From positions 2,976,001-3,040,000 of the forward strand of contig NZ_CP138214.1 in the NCBI RefSeq assembly GCF_034043515.1: a DNA stretch of 64,000 bases, in the 5' to 3' direction. Source of the DNA: Pseudomonas sp. MUP55 (lineage in GTDB: Bacteria; Pseudomonadota; Gammaproteobacteria; Pseudomonadales; Pseudomonadaceae). The position numbers were made by a program, and so were the translations under genes. Below, one piece after another: positions 20,835 to 30,187 of the stretch. Below the pieces are notes generated by a model. That model saw only the letters and a list, made by a program, of their open reading frames with translations, ran no database searches and was not told where the DNA came from. The stretch's first letter is position 1; the number at the start of each line of letters is the position of its first letter.

Positions 20835-21914
20835 ATGATTGAGGTACGCCTGCAACTGAAGTATTCCGGCTTTGCGCTGGATGTGGAACTGCAATTGCCT
20901 GGCCGTGGCGTCACTGCCCTTTTTGGCCCATCCGGTTCCGGCAAGACGACCTGCCTGCGCGCTGTCGCAGGGCTGGAGCGCGCCGAGAGCGGGTTCGTGC
21001 AGATCAACGGTGAGCTCTGGCAGGACAGCCGTAACCGAGTGTTTGTGCCGCCGCATAAACGCGCCTTGGGCTACGTGTTCCAGGAGGCGAGCCTGTTTCC
21101 CCATCTCTCGGTGCGGGCCAATCTGGAATTTGGCTTCAAGCGCATCCCACGCGCGCAGCGGCGCGTGGAGATGGCCCACGCCACCGAGTTGCTGGGTATC
21201 GCTCAGTTGCTTGAGCGCAACCCGCAACACCTCTCTGGCGGCGAACGCCAGCGCGTCGGCATCGCCCGTGCGTTGCTCACCAGCCCCCAACTGTTGCTGA
21301 TGGATGAACCCCTGGCAGCGCTCGACAGCCAGCGTAAAAACGAAATCCTGCCTTACCTCGAACGCCTGCACGACGAGCTCGATATCCCGGTGCTGTATGT
21401 CAGCCATGCCCAGGACGAAGTGGCGCGGCTGGCGGATCACCTGGTCGTGCTCAGCGAAGGCAAGGTATTGGCCAGCGGGCCAATCGGCGAAACACTGGCG
21501 CGGCTCGATCTACCCCTGGCGCGGGGCGACGATGCCGGTGTGATCGTCACTGGCAGCGTGATCGGTTACGACGATCACTATCAGCTACTCACCCTCCAAC
21601 TGCCCGGTTGCCCCTTGCAGATACGCGTGGCCCACACGCCGATGGCCCTGGGCCAACAGCTGCGGGTCAAGATCCAGGCGCGGGACGTGAGCCTCAGCCA
21701 CCAGGCGCAGGCACACAGCAGCATCCTCAACCGCCTGCCGGTCACGGTGATCCAGGACGTCGCAGCGGATAACAACGCCCATGTGCTGGTGCGCCTGGAG
21801 GCCGCTGGCACGCCGCTGCTAGCGCGCATCACGCGGTTTTCCCGAGACCAGCTGCAGGTGCAGCCAGGCCAGGTGCTGTGGGCGCAGATCAAGGCGGTGG
21901 CGGTGCTGGCCTAA
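20835..21914 (+). CDS. modC: Molybdate ABC transporter ATP-binding protein
   Basis: A 359-residue ATPase. Walker [11 protein letters not shown]-loop FQEASLFPH, signature [14 protein letters not shown], Walker [13 protein letters not shown] and switch His (YVSHAQDE) are all present. Residues about 285-355 form the C-terminal TOBE/molbindin domain found in ModC, which binds oxyanion for trans-inhibition. Energises ModAB. Confidence 0.95.
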   Translation: MIEVRLQLKYSGFALDVELQLPGRGVTALFGPSGSGKTTCLRAVAGLERAESGFVQINGELWQDSRNRVFVPPHKRALGYVFQEASLFPHLSVRANLEFGFKRIPRAQRRVEMAHATELLGIAQLLERNPQHLSGGERQRVGIARALLTSPQLLLMDEPLAALDSQRKNEILPYLERLHDELDIPVLYVSHAQDEVARLADHLVVLSEGKVLASGPIGETLARLDLPLARGDDAGVIVTGSVIGYDDHYQLLTLQLPGCPLQIRVAHTPMALGQQLRVKIQARDVSLSHQAQAHSSILNRLPVTVIQDVAADNNAHVLVRLEAAGTPLLARITRFSRDQLQVQPGQVLWAQIKAVAVLA

Positions 21915-21988
21915 ACCATTTGGCACGACCGCAGGGCGCTGCGGTCAATCAGACATACCGGCCTGATCCGTTGCCAAGGAACCCGCAC

Positions 21989-23038
21989 ATGCCCGACTCT
22001 TCGCTGCCCGTCGATCTGCCTCGCGACTTGCACTACGTTGACGACACCCAACCCGGAATCCGCCGCAAGAAACTGCGCGGCAAATTCCAGTATTTCGGCC
22101 CCGACGGCGAGCGCATCACCGATGCCGATGAGATCAAGCGCCTCAATGCCCTGGCGGTACCGCCTGCTTATACCGATGTGTGGATCTGCGCCGACCCGCG
22201 CGGGCACCTGCAAGCCACCGGCCGCGACGCCCGTGGCCGCAAGCAGTACCGCTACCATACGCGCTGGCGCGAAGTGCGTGACAGTGACAAGTACGCGCGG
22301 TTACAGGCGTTCGGCAACGCCTTGCCCAAGTTGCGCAAGCAGCTGGAGGCACAGATCGCCGAGCCTGGGTTCACCCGCGAAAAAGTGCTGGCCACGGTGG
22401 TGATGCTGCTCGATGCCACACTGATTCGTGTCGGCAACGTCCAGTATGCCCGAGAGAACAAATCCTTCGGCCTGACCACCCTGCGCAACCGCCACGTGGA
22501 CATCAAGGGCAGCGAGATCAAGTTCCAGTTTCGCGGCAAGAGCGGCGTGGAGCATCAAATCAGCGTCAAGGACCGGCGCCTGGCGAATGTGGTCAAGCGT
22601 TGCATGGAACTGCCGGGGCAGAACCTGTTCCAGTACCTGGACGAAGACGGCGAGCGCCATACCGTCAGCTCCCAGGACGTCAACGCCTACCTGCACAGCC
22701 TCACCGGCGAAGACTTCACCGCCAAGGACTACCGCACCTGGGCCGGCACGGCCATGGCGCTGGCGGTGTTACGCGAGCTGGCGTGGCAGCCGGAGTCCGA
22801 CGCCAAGCGGCATGTGGTCGCCATGGTCAAGGACGTCGCCCGGCAGTTGGGCAATACCCCCGCCGTGTGCCGCAAGTGCTATATCCACCCGGCGGTGCTC
22901 GAACATTTTACCCTGGGTGAGTTGTCCAAGCTGCCCAAGCCACGGGTGCGCAAGGGTCTGAAAGCCGAAGAAGTCGCCCTGGCCATTTTCCTTGAACAAC
23001 TGGTCGCAGACTTGCCCGCGCAAGCCAAGGTGGGTTAG
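21989..23038 (+). CDS. DNA topoisomerase IB (poxvirus type)
   Basis: A 349-residue type IB topoisomerase relaxing both positive and negative supercoils without ATP. Conserved catalytic blocks: RVGNVQYARENKSFGLTTLR (Arg), FTAKDYRTWAGT (Lys/Arg) and CYIHPAVLEHF, whose Tyr is the expected nucleophile. The ATG at 21989 gives the family N-terminus (bacterial TopIB starts with a short leader before DLHYVDDTQPGIRR); a longer frame would overlap modC. Confidence 0.92.
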   Translation: MPDSSLPVDLPRDLHYVDDTQPGIRRKKLRGKFQYFGPDGERITDADEIKRLNALAVPPAYTDVWICADPRGHLQATGRDARGRKQYRYHTRWREVRDSDKYARLQAFGNALPKLRKQLEAQIAEPGFTREKVLATVVMLLDATLIRVGNVQYARENKSFGLTTLRNRHVDIKGSEIKFQFRGKSGVEHQISVKDRRLANVVKRCMELPGQNLFQYLDEDGERHTVSSQDVNAYLHSLTGEDFTAKDYRTWAGTAMALAVLRELAWQPESDAKRHVVAMVKDVARQLGNTPAVCRKCYIHPAVLEHFTLGELSKLPKPRVRKGLKAEEVALAIFLEQLVADLPAQAKVG

Positions 23039-23162
23039 CCTCTGCCTCCCTTCTGACTCACGGGACGATTGCCGACGTGAACAACTAAGCCTTCCAAAAT
23101 GTATATGCAACGAGCCGCCTGGCGCACTTGTTGGCCTGTTCGACATTTTCATGGAGGTGCTG

Positions 23163-24798
23163 ATGACTCACGTCAACCGGCCGCCCGCATTGGTTTCCCT
23201 GCAACACCTGTCTTTCCAGTTCGCCAATGGCGAAACCTTGCTGGAAGACCTTAATTTGTCCATCGACCAGACGCCCACCGGGATCGTCGGCCGCAACGGC
23301 CGCGGCAAAAGTATTCTGGCGCAATTGATGGCCGGCATCCTGCAGCCCTCCTCTGGTACGCTGAAGGCGCCCGCCGACGTGGCCTACGTTGCGCAGAATG
23401 TGGTGGTTCCTGCGGGTGCAACGGTAGCGGACATCACCGGCACTGCCCCGTGCCTGGCCGCGCTTGAGCGCATGGCTCGGGGCGAAGGCCTGAACGGTGA
23501 CCTGGAACTGATCGATGATCGCTGGGACCTTGCCGAACGCCTGCGCCTGGCCCTGGATGCAGCGGGACTGACCGCGCTGAGCGCGGCTTCTTGCGCCGAT
23601 CAGCTCAGCGGTGGTCAATTGGCCAGGGTCGCGCTGATCGGTGCATGGCTGGCGGCGCCGCAGCTGCTGATCCTCGATGAGCCCAGTAACCACCTGGACC
23701 GTCTCGGGCGTGCCTGGCTGCTGCAGCAAGTGCAGGATTGGCGCGGCGGCCTGGTGGTGGTCAGTCATGATCGGCAGTTGCTTAACACGATGGGCCGGAT
23801 CATCGAGCTTTCGCCCCTGGGCGTGCAGGTATACGGCGGCAACTTCGATGCCTATCTTAAGCAACGCGACGCCCAACAGCAGGCGGCCGTCGCAACGTGG
23901 GAGTACGCCCGCGAGCAGCGCAGCCGCGAACGTCGACGCTTGCAAAAGGAGCATGACAGCCTGCAGCGCAACGCGGCGCGCTCACGCAAACAGGCAGAGA
24001 CCGCCAACGTCGACCGGTTCACCAAGTCGCGATGGAAAAGCGCAGCCACGCAAATAGTAAGCACAATGGGGCAGCGCCCATCAGGATCAGAAAAACACAC
24101 TCGATGCGCAGGTGCGCCAGGCTTACGAGCGTGTGGTAGACGAGACGCCCACCCTGCTGGCCTTAGCCGGTTCGGCAGTGGCCAACGGTCGCCAGGTGCT
24201 GAGCCTGCAACACGCGCAGCTGCCCTGGCTGGACCCGCTGGCACCTTCAACCTATGTGACCCTTGAGCTGGCCGGCCCCGTGCGCGTGGCGGTGCGCGGG
24301 CCGAACGGTTGCGGTAAATCCACCTTGCTCAAGCTGCTTGCCGGCCAATGGCAAGCGGTCAGTGGCAACTGCACGGTAGCGCTGCCGTGCGCGTATATCG
24401 ACCAGCAACTGACCCTGCTGGACGATCAGCGCAGCGTTGTCGAACAGCTCAACCTGCTCGACACGCCGCTGGTCGAAGCCGAACTGCGCACGCGCCTGGC
24501 CTTGCTGCAACTGGATGCCTCACGGGTGACCCGGCGGGCAGATCAACTCAGTGGTGGCGAACGGTTGAAAGCGGCCATGGCGATCGCGGCGTGGCGCGGG
24601 GTACCGGCGCAACTGCTGCTGTTGGACGAGCCGACCAACCACCTGGACCTGGAGACAGTGATTGCCTTTGAGCAAGCCTTGAAGGGTTTTACGGGAGCGG
24701 TGGTGGCGGTGTCACACGATGAGGCGTTCCTGCGGGCGATCGAGCCCAGCCATTACTTGAGCTGGTACAGCAGCGGTTGGCGCCTGGAGCCTGTGTGA
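23163..24798 (+). pseudogene. ABC-F family ATPase, interrupted by a frameshift
   Basis: Encodes a two-ATPase ABC-F protein (Uup/Ettr type, cytosolic, no membrane domain) but in two frames. The first half has Walker A GRNGRGKS, signature LSGGQLARVAL and Walker B LLILDEPSNHLD. The second has [22 protein letters not shown] and [12 protein letters not shown]. Continuity breaks near 24075, in the inter-domain linker: removing one base there joins MGQ to [18 protein letters not shown] in a single open frame. Without it the first product ends about 65 missense residues later, at 24266. Start at ATG 23163 behind GGAGGT. A sequencing error is as likely as a true mutation. Confidence 0.85.
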
Positions 24799-24865
24799 GG
24801 TGATTGCGCGCCCAGGCAAAGCGCCCTAGGGTAGTGGCCGGATAACCTCACTGGAAACCGGCCCT

Positions 24866-25570
24866 ATGCTGCCTTCGCCCTCCAAGCCTTACGCCAATGC
24901 CGCGCTCGCCCATCGACAGCGCTGGCGCGGGCGTGTGGGCCTGGCGCTGGTGGCCGGTTTGTCGGTGCTGGCGGGCATGACCGATGCGATTGGTTTCATG
25001 GCCAGCGGCGATTTTGTCTCGTTCATGAGCGGCAACACCACGCGCCTGGCGGTAGCCATCAGTGCCGGTGACCTCGGCCTGACCGGACGCTTGCTGCTGC
25101 TGGTCGCGACCTTCATCGCTGGCAACGCCTTGGGCGTGGTGGTCAGCCGCCTCAGCAAGCGGCATGCGCTGCCCTTGTTGCTGAGCATCGGCGCGCTGCT
25201 CTGCGGCGCGGCGCTGCTGCCCGGGGCCGATACATTGCCGGCGCTGTTGGCGGCAATCATCGCCATGGGCATGCTCAACGCGGCCGTCGAGCAAGTGAAC
25301 GGCGTGCCCGTGGGGCTTACGTATGTGACGGGGGCGCTTTCGCGTTTCGGGCGCGGGCTGGGCCGCTGGCTGCTGGGCGAACGCCGCAATGGCTGGCGCA
25401 TGCAGCTGATACCCTGGGCGGGAATGTTTGTCGGCGCCGTGTTCGGAGCGTTGCTGGAGCAGCGAATCGGCCTGCGCGCACTCTGGGTCAGCGGTGGCCT
25501 GGCTGGGCTATTGGGGCTGGCGACCCTGGCGATTCCCCGGCGCTGGCAGCTGGGCTACATGCCACGCTGA
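24866..25570 (+). CDS. YoaK/DUF1275 family membrane protein
   Basis: A 234-residue protein with about six membrane helices. The family marker region GMTDAIGFMASGDFVSFMSGNTTRLAVA is present near residues 32-60 and the C-terminus carries Arg-rich PRRWQLGYMPR. Family members are inner-membrane proteins of unknown transport activity. Stand-alone; it converges with the lipoprotein gene at 25724. Confidence 0.85.
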   Translation: MLPSPSKPYANAALAHRQRWRGRVGLALVAGLSVLAGMTDAIGFMASGDFVSFMSGNTTRLAVAISAGDLGLTGRLLLLVATFIAGNALGVVVSRLSKRHALPLLLSIGALLCGAALLPGADTLPALLAAIIAMGMLNAAVEQVNGVPVGLTYVTGALSRFGRGLGRWLLGERRNGWRMQLIPWAGMFVGAVFGALLEQRIGLRALWVSGGLAGLLGLATLAIPRRWQLGYMPR

Positions 25571-25588
25571 ACAGGGGCAGGTAAACAA

Positions 25589-25721
25589 GGTGCCCGCCCG
25601 ACGTTTAAGCCTCGACATCCGTGTACCGGTAAAGAGCCATCACGTCGGGCGAGCGGGTGAATAATAAGCCAACCCCCGACGGCTGTCCCGTCAGGCGTTG
25701 ACTAAGTTGACGAGGGCAACG
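25589..25721. other. Convergent spacer with three potential RNA stems
   Basis: No gene. Three pairings are visible: CGCCCGACGT (25595-25604) with ACGTCGGGCG (25642-25651), a perfect 10-base-pair stem over a 37-base loop; GACGG (25678-25682) with CCGTC (25688-25692); and CGTTG (25696-25700) with CAACG (25717-25721). None has a terminator T-run. Could be a structured RNA or 3'-UTR element. Confidence 0.4.
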
Positions 25722-25723
25722 TA

Positions 25724-26077
25724 TTACAGACAAGTGGCAAGAGCAGCCAGGCGGCGCTTGGCCGGCATCGTGTCTTCTGCGGCGTAGTACTTGACGGTAG
25801 AACCTGCACCCGTGCTCAGCACATCCACAAAGTAGTCACCGCCGGTGGTGTACACCGTAAAGCCGCCTGCCTCGGTGGCTTCCTTGAACCCGCCGGCGTC
25901 GACGCCAAACACGCTTTCGTCCTGCCAGCCGTACTGGATGCATTGGGCAACCACCAGGGTGGCCTTGTCTGACGTCATGCTCTTATAGGGGTTGCCCGTG
26001 CGCGCCTCTTTCATCTTCGAACCCGCGCAACCGGCCAGCGTCGCCAGCATCAATGCGCCTATAACCACTTTATGCAT
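25724..26077 (-). CDS. Small lipoprotein
   Basis: A 117-residue predicted lipoprotein: MHKVVIGALMLATLAGC provides signal and lipobox (LAGC-Ala-Gly). Mature part contains VVAQCIQYGWQDES and a C-terminal Cys (ALATCL). Two in-frame ATGs are six bases apart; the inner one (26077) is better spaced from AAGGA. Function unknown. Confidence 0.8.
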   Translation of the reverse strand: MHKVVIGALMLATLAGCAGSKMKEARTGNPYKSMTSDKATLVVAQCIQYGWQDESVFGVDAGGFKEATEAGGFTVYTTGGDYFVDVLSTGAGSTVKYYAAEDTMPAKRRLAALATCL

Positions 26078-26249
26078 GCCCATGCTTCCTTGGAAAAACC
26101 GTGACTCTACCATTGCGCCACCGCCAACTGGCGCGCCGATGAACTTTGTTTCACTGTGAAAGGAAAACCGGCGGCCTATAGTGGCCAAGCTCATTTTCAA
26201 GAAGTCTTCCTTCTGCCCGCCCTCCCGCGGGCTTTTTTTCGCCTGCGGT

Positions 26250-26561
26250 TCAGAGCCACCAGCGCAACAGGTAAAACAGCGCCATGCTCGACAGCACGGT
26301 GATCAGCACGCTGCGCGTCCACACCATCAGCGCCACAGCGCTGATTCCGGCCAGCAAGTAGGGGTTGCTCGGGCTCAGGTTGAGTTGGTGGTCTTTGATG
26401 AAAATAATCGGCCCGCAAATAGCGGTGAGCATGCCGGGCACGGCGAACCCCAGGAACTCTCGCGCGCCCCGATTGAGCCGCACCGGCAGGCGCGGTTCGA
26501 GAAACAGGTAGCGATTGAAAAACACCACCAGCCCCATGCCCACAATCATCAGGTAAATCAT
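26250..26561 (-). CDS. azlD: AzlD family branched-chain amino acid exporter subunit
   Basis: A 103-residue membrane protein with about four helices (MIYLMIVGMGLVVFFNRYLF, AREFLGFAVPGMLTAI, ending LFYLLRWWL). The small partner of AzlC. Its ATG overlaps the azlC stop by four bases, so the two are translationally coupled. Confidence 0.88.
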   Translation of the reverse strand: MIYLMIVGMGLVVFFNRYLFLEPRLPVRLNRGAREFLGFAVPGMLTAICGPIIFIKDHQLNLSPSNPYLLAGISAVALMVWTRSVLITVLSSMALFYLLRWWL

Positions 26562-27253
26562 CGCTGCCCTACTCCCAGACGTTTGCAGGCGAACCCGGCA
26601 CTCATGCCCAGCACCCCGGAGACCACCACCGCTGATTCCCACTGCAGGTAACTGAGCCACACCGAGCACAACAGCGCAACGGCGACGCACACCACCGTCG
26701 GCACGTCGCGCACCACCGGTGTGATCAGGGCGATAAAGGTCGCGGCAATCGAAAACTCCAGCCCCAACTGGTCCAGGCCGGGAATGCTCTTGCCCAGCAC
26801 AATGCCGGCCAGCGTGAACAGGTTCCAAATGATGTAGAACGTCAGGCCGACGCCCAGGGCATACCAGCGATTGAAGGTCTGGCGGTCATAGTGGTTGACC
26901 AGGGCAAAGAACTCGTCGGTCAACAGGAACCCCAGGCTCATGCGCCAGCGGACGTTGAGCGAGGACAGCGTGGGGCGCATGTGCATGCCGTAGAGCAGAT
27001 GTTGGGAGGTCAGCAGCAAGGTGGTCAGCACAATAGAGATCAGGCTGGCGCCACTTTTGACCATGCCGATCGCCACCAACTGAGCCGCGCCGGCGAACAC
27101 GATGGCGGACAACCCTTGGGCTTGCAGCGGGGTGAATTGTGCATCAATGGCCATCGAGCCCGCGAGCAACCCCCAAGGGGCACAAGCCAGGGACAATGGA
27201 ATGACAGCGATTGCGCCACGCGCGAATGCGCTGTGAGGTAGGGCAGTAGGCAT
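26558..27253 (-). CDS. azlC: AzlC family branched-chain amino acid exporter
   Basis: A 231-residue inner-membrane protein with the AzlC pattern: ACAPWGLLAGSMAIDAQF, then LSAIVFAGAAQLVAIGMV, then LTTLLLTSQHLLYGMHMRP. AzlCD-type pairs export branched-chain amino acids or related compounds. First gene of a two-gene minus-strand operon. Confidence 0.9.
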   Translation of the reverse strand: MPTALPHSAFARGAIAVIPLSLACAPWGLLAGSMAIDAQFTPLQAQGLSAIVFAGAAQLVAIGMVKSGASLISIVLTTLLLTSQHLLYGMHMRPTLSSLNVRWRMSLGFLLTDEFFALVNHYDRQTFNRWYALGVGLTFYIIWNLFTLAGIVLGKSIPGLDQLGLEFSIAATFIALITPVVRDVPTVVCVAVALLCSVWLSYLQWESAVVVSGVLGMSAGFACKRLGVGQR

Positions 27254-27324
27254 GAACTGGGCTCATCGACAAACAGTCGACAAGCATGCCAGCGCACCAA
27301 GGCGCTTGTCTTGAACGATCTTGC

Positions 27325-27588
27325 TCAGGCGAGTTTTACCGAAACCAGTTCCACCGAGTCGCGCGCTTCGCGCAATTCATAGGCGTCCTGATTCAGCCGG
27401 TGAATGGTGTTGAGCAGGCGCTGGCGCAGCACCTCATCGCCGAGTTTTTCGACGGCACGCATCAGGTCGAACGCCGCGGTTTCGTTATTATCCGCGACGG
27501 AATCCAGGGTCTTGCGCAGGTTGCGGGTGGCTCGGGTCACGCGAAATTTTCCTTCATCAGCAATGGGCAGGCACTTTAGGACATTCAT
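27325..27588 (-). CDS. Small helical protein of unknown function
   Basis: An 87-residue, largely helical, charged protein (MNVLKCLPIADEGKFRVTRA, then AVEKLGDEVLRQRLLNTIHR). No signal or membrane segment and no family recognised. Codon usage is ordinary for the region. Confidence 0.6.
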   Translation of the reverse strand: MNVLKCLPIADEGKFRVTRATRNLRKTLDSVADNNETAAFDLMRAVEKLGDEVLRQRLLNTIHRLNQDAYELREARDSVELVSVKLA

Positions 27589-27700
27589 GTTTCAGTTTAA
27601 TTTCAACCACTTGTGGTTGATCATCGGGTCGTTGATCCAGGTCAACCGAAATCAGGATTTGCCTTACAGGTAGGCCGCATACCTGTAGGCCCCCTGCTCT

Positions 27701-27892
27701 GCTTCCACACTGTTCAAATAGCTGGCCGATACCCCTGGAGCGCGGCAGCTGCTTTTGATTCTGCGCAACGGCGAACTTTACGTGTACGAACTGATCCATG
27801 CCTTGGATCACAGCCAGCCAGGGTTGCAAAACGACGCACTGCGTCGGCATGCAATGGGCGACAGACCACAACGGGCCAGCCCCTGCTGCTGT
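27701..27892 (+). pseudogene. arsR remnant (ArsR/SmtB arsenic repressor)
   Basis: In one frame the spacer reads LFK, a TAG stop (27719-27721), then LADTPGARQLLLILRNGELY, VYELIHALDHSQP, then directly GLQNDALRRHAMGDRPQR and a Cys-rich end. This follows the ArsR layout (LFKALAD..R..LLLLI..GELCVCEL..AL..SQP) up to the recognition helix, then jumps to an ArsR-like C-terminus, implying a deletion near 27820. The arsenic-binding Cys-Val-Cys motif reads Tyr-Val-Tyr. No intact start is visible. It ends 19 bases before arsB, as arsR commonly does. Confidence 0.65.
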
Positions 27893-27911
27893 GCCATCGG
27901 AGCGTTAATTC

Positions 27912-29195
27912 ATGCTTGTCGCAATTGCAATTTTCATCCTCACCATCGTGCTGGTCATCTGGCAGCCCAAAGGCCTGGGCGTTGGCTGGAGCGCCAGCCT
28001 GGGTGCGATCCTGGCCCTGGCGTGCGGAGTGATCAGCCTGGCGGATATTCCGGTGGTGTGGCACATCATCTGGAACGCCACCGGCACCTTTGTCGCGCTG
28101 ATCATCATCAGCCTGTTGCTTGATGAAGCCGGATTCTTTGCCTGGACTGCGCTGCATGTGGCGCGCTGGGGGCGTGGCCGCGGCCGTCGACTGTTTGCCT
28201 ATATGGTGCTGTTGGGCGCGCTGGTGTCCGCACTGTTCGCCAATGACGGCGCGGCGCTGATCCTCACCCCGATTGTGATGTCGATGCTGCTGGCCCTGCG
28301 CTTTTCCCCGGCGGCGACGCTGGCATTCGTCATGGGCGCCGGCTTCATTGCCGACACAGCGAGCCTGCCCTTGGTGGTGTCGAACCTGGTCAACATCGTC
28401 TCGGCGGATTACTTCAAGATTGGCTTCAACGAATACGCCGCCGTCATGGTGCCGGTGAATCTGATCAGCGTGGCCGCGACCCTGGCGGTACTGATGTGGT
28501 TTTTCCGTCGCGACATCCCGCACACCTACGACCCGGCCGAACTGGAAGAGCCCGCCAGTGCCATCCACGACCGTGCGACCTTTCGCGCCGGCTGGTGGGT
28601 GCTGGGTATATTGCTGGTGGGCTGCTTCGCGCTGGAACCGCTGGGCATTCCCATCAGTGCGATTTCGGCGGTATGCGCCGTGCTGCTCCTGGTGATCGCC
28701 GCCAAGGGGCACCAGATTTCCACGCGCAAAGTTCTCAAGGACGCGCCGTGGCAGATCGTGATCTTTTCCCTGGGTATGTACCTGGTGGTGTACGGCTTGC
28801 GTAACGCCGGCCTGACTGACTACCTGGCCACCTGGCTCGACACCTTCGCAGGCTTCGGCGTGTGGGGCGCGGCGATGGGTACTGGCGTGCTGACGGCGCT
28901 GTTGTCTTCGGCGATGAACAACCTGCCGACGGTGTTGATCGGCGCACTGTCCATCGAATCCAGCCATGCCGTGGGCGTGGTCAAGGACGCGATGATCTAC
29001 GCCAACGTAATCGGCAGCGACCTGGGCCCGAAAATCACCCCTATCGGCAGCCTGGCGACGTTGCTGTGGCTGCATATCCTGGCGCGCAAAGGCATCACCA
29101 TCACCTGGGGTTACTACTTCAAGGTCGGGATTGTGCTGACCGTGCCGGTGCTGTTGATTACCCTCGCTGCCCTCGCCTTGCGCCTGAGTGTCTAG
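27912..29195 (+). CDS. arsB: Arsenite efflux permease ArsB
   Basis: A 427-residue inner-membrane permease with about 12 helices, the ArsB/NhaD ion-transporter fold. Family signatures: [45 protein letters not shown] and [20 protein letters not shown]. Exports As(III)/Sb(III) using proton-motive force. No arsC or arsH follows; the only companion is the arsR remnant, so arsenite control is probably lost. Confidence 0.92.
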   Translation: MLVAIAIFILTIVLVIWQPKGLGVGWSASLGAILALACGVISLADIPVVWHIIWNATGTFVALIIISLLLDEAGFFAWTALHVARWGRGRGRRLFAYMVLLGALVSALFANDGAALILTPIVMSMLLALRFSPAATLAFVMGAGFIADTASLPLVVSNLVNIVSADYFKIGFNEYAAVMVPVNLISVAATLAVLMWFFRRDIPHTYDPAELEEPASAIHDRATFRAGWWVLGILLVGCFALEPLGIPISAISAVCAVLLLVIAAKGHQISTRKVLKDAPWQIVIFSLGMYLVVYGLRNAGLTDYLATWLDTFAGFGVWGAAMGTGVLTALLSSAMNNLPTVLIGALSIESSHAVGVVKDAMIYANVIGSDLGPKITPIGSLATLLWLHILARKGITITWGYYFKVGIVLTVPVLLITLAALALRLSV

Positions 29196-29270
29196 GGAAC
29201 GCTGCGCAGCCGATGGAAATCCCTCTGCACACTGACGTATGCTCGCGCACTTTCTCGGAAGGACGCGAGC

Positions 29271-29882
29271 ATGCTGACCATCTTCTTCTCTGCGCTGGTT
29301 TTCGGTTTTGTGTTTTGTCTCTCCCCCGGCGCGGTGCTCGCTGAGACCCTGCGCCGTGGCTTGCTCCAAGGCTTCACCCCGGCACTGCTGGTACAGATTG
29401 GCTCGCTGGTGGGCGACGCGGTGTGGGCGGTCATCGGCCTGACTGGCATCGCGCTGTTGATCCAGCATGACGCGGTGCGCGTGCCGCTGACGGTGATCTG
29501 TGCGCTGTACCTGGCCTGGCTGGGCCTGCGCAGCCTGATTGATGCCTGGCAGTTACCGCAAGTCGAGGATGCGCCCGCAAGCTCCGCAAAAAACGCCCTG
29601 GCCGTGGGCGCGGCGATCTCCCTGGCCAATCCGAAGAACATCGTTTACTGGGGCGCCTTGGGCAGCGCGTTGTCAGGCATCGTCGGCACCACCCCGAGCC
29701 ATGGGCAAACGCTGATGTTTTTTGCAGGCTTCATGCTGGCATCGGTGGTGTCATGCTTTTTGACCGCCGCCCTGGTCAACGTATTGCGCAAGAACGCTTC
29801 GCCGACTTGGCAGCGCGTCAGCTATGGCGCCTGCGGCGTGATATTGCTCTACCTGGCCATTCTCGCAGCGCAAGGTATTTGA
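29271..29882 (+). CDS. LysE family exporter
   Basis: A 203-residue membrane protein of about six helices. Family features: FVFCLSPGAVLAETLRRGLLQGF, SLVGDAVWAVIGL, GLRSLIDAW, and the second-half NPKNIVYWGAL. Substrate (amino acid or related metabolite) unknown. AAGGA precedes the ATG. Confidence 0.87.
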   Translation: MLTIFFSALVFGFVFCLSPGAVLAETLRRGLLQGFTPALLVQIGSLVGDAVWAVIGLTGIALLIQHDAVRVPLTVICALYLAWLGLRSLIDAWQLPQVEDAPASSAKNALAVGAAISLANPKNIVYWGALGSALSGIVGTTPSHGQTLMFFAGFMLASVVSCFLTAALVNVLRKNASPTWQRVSYGACGVILLYLAILAAQGI

Positions 29883-29946
29883 AGTTATATAGGCAGTCAC
29901 TTAACTGAATGAACTCTGAACATCCGCTAATTTAATTAACCATGCG

Positions 29947-29975
29947 TTGACATTCTGTAATTGCCTGAGTAAATT
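29947..29975 (+). promoter_or_regulatory. Sigma-70-type promoter upstream of the mgtA leader
   Basis: TTGACA (29947-29952), 17-base spacer, TAAATT (29970-29975). The -35 is a perfect consensus and the -10 is four of six. It would start transcription near 29982, giving a leader of about 730 bases before mgtA. Confidence 0.6.
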
Positions 29976-29981
29976 CCCCCT

Positions 29982-30187
29982 GCCCGCAACTGGGGCCTTT
30001 TTTAAACCTCACAAAAGAAGCCAATGGACACAGTATCTAGTCGCTGTCCGAGCACCGCCTCCGCGGGCGTCGGGCGCCAAACCCAGAACATGACGGGACT
30101 CGCCTTCCAGGTCCGGTAAGCTGCGCTAGAGCTTGATGCTCCACCGTAACTGCCTCGCCGGTCGCTTGTCCGGTCCCGAGGTGTGTT
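29982..30187 (+). promoter_or_regulatory. Structured 5' leader upstream of the 97-residue gene and mgtA
   Basis: The 305 bases between the LysE gene and the next start contain no gene but several hairpins: GGACA/TGTCC (30026-30049), GAGC-TTGAT-GCTC (30129-30141), and CCTCGCCGG/CCGG..CGAGG (30153-30181). The last hairpin buries the GAGG ribosome site of the gene starting at 30188. A switchable leader sensing Mg2+ or another signal is inferred from position before mgtA. The conserved bases of the M-box were not found. Confidence 0.5.

Noticed and set aside
25589..25721. Known small RNA (glmS-type or similar)
   Set aside because: A GTTGACGAGG string recalls parts of known RNAs, but the rest does not match, so no family is assigned.
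27613..28032. Long open frame on the plus strand across the arsR remnant and arsB start
   Set aside because: It overlaps arsB in the wrong frame and matches no family; the arsR skeleton lies in a different frame.
27714..29468. Long minus-strand open frame opposite arsB and lysE
   Set aside because: His/Gln/Arg-rich shadow of high-GC coding on the other strand, with no domain or start signal.
29982..30187. M-box (ykoK) magnesium riboswitch before mgtA
   Set aside because: Position and a few short matches are suggestive, but the conserved GTTAGGTGAGGCTCC-type start and other core blocks are absent; recorded only as an unassigned structured leader.
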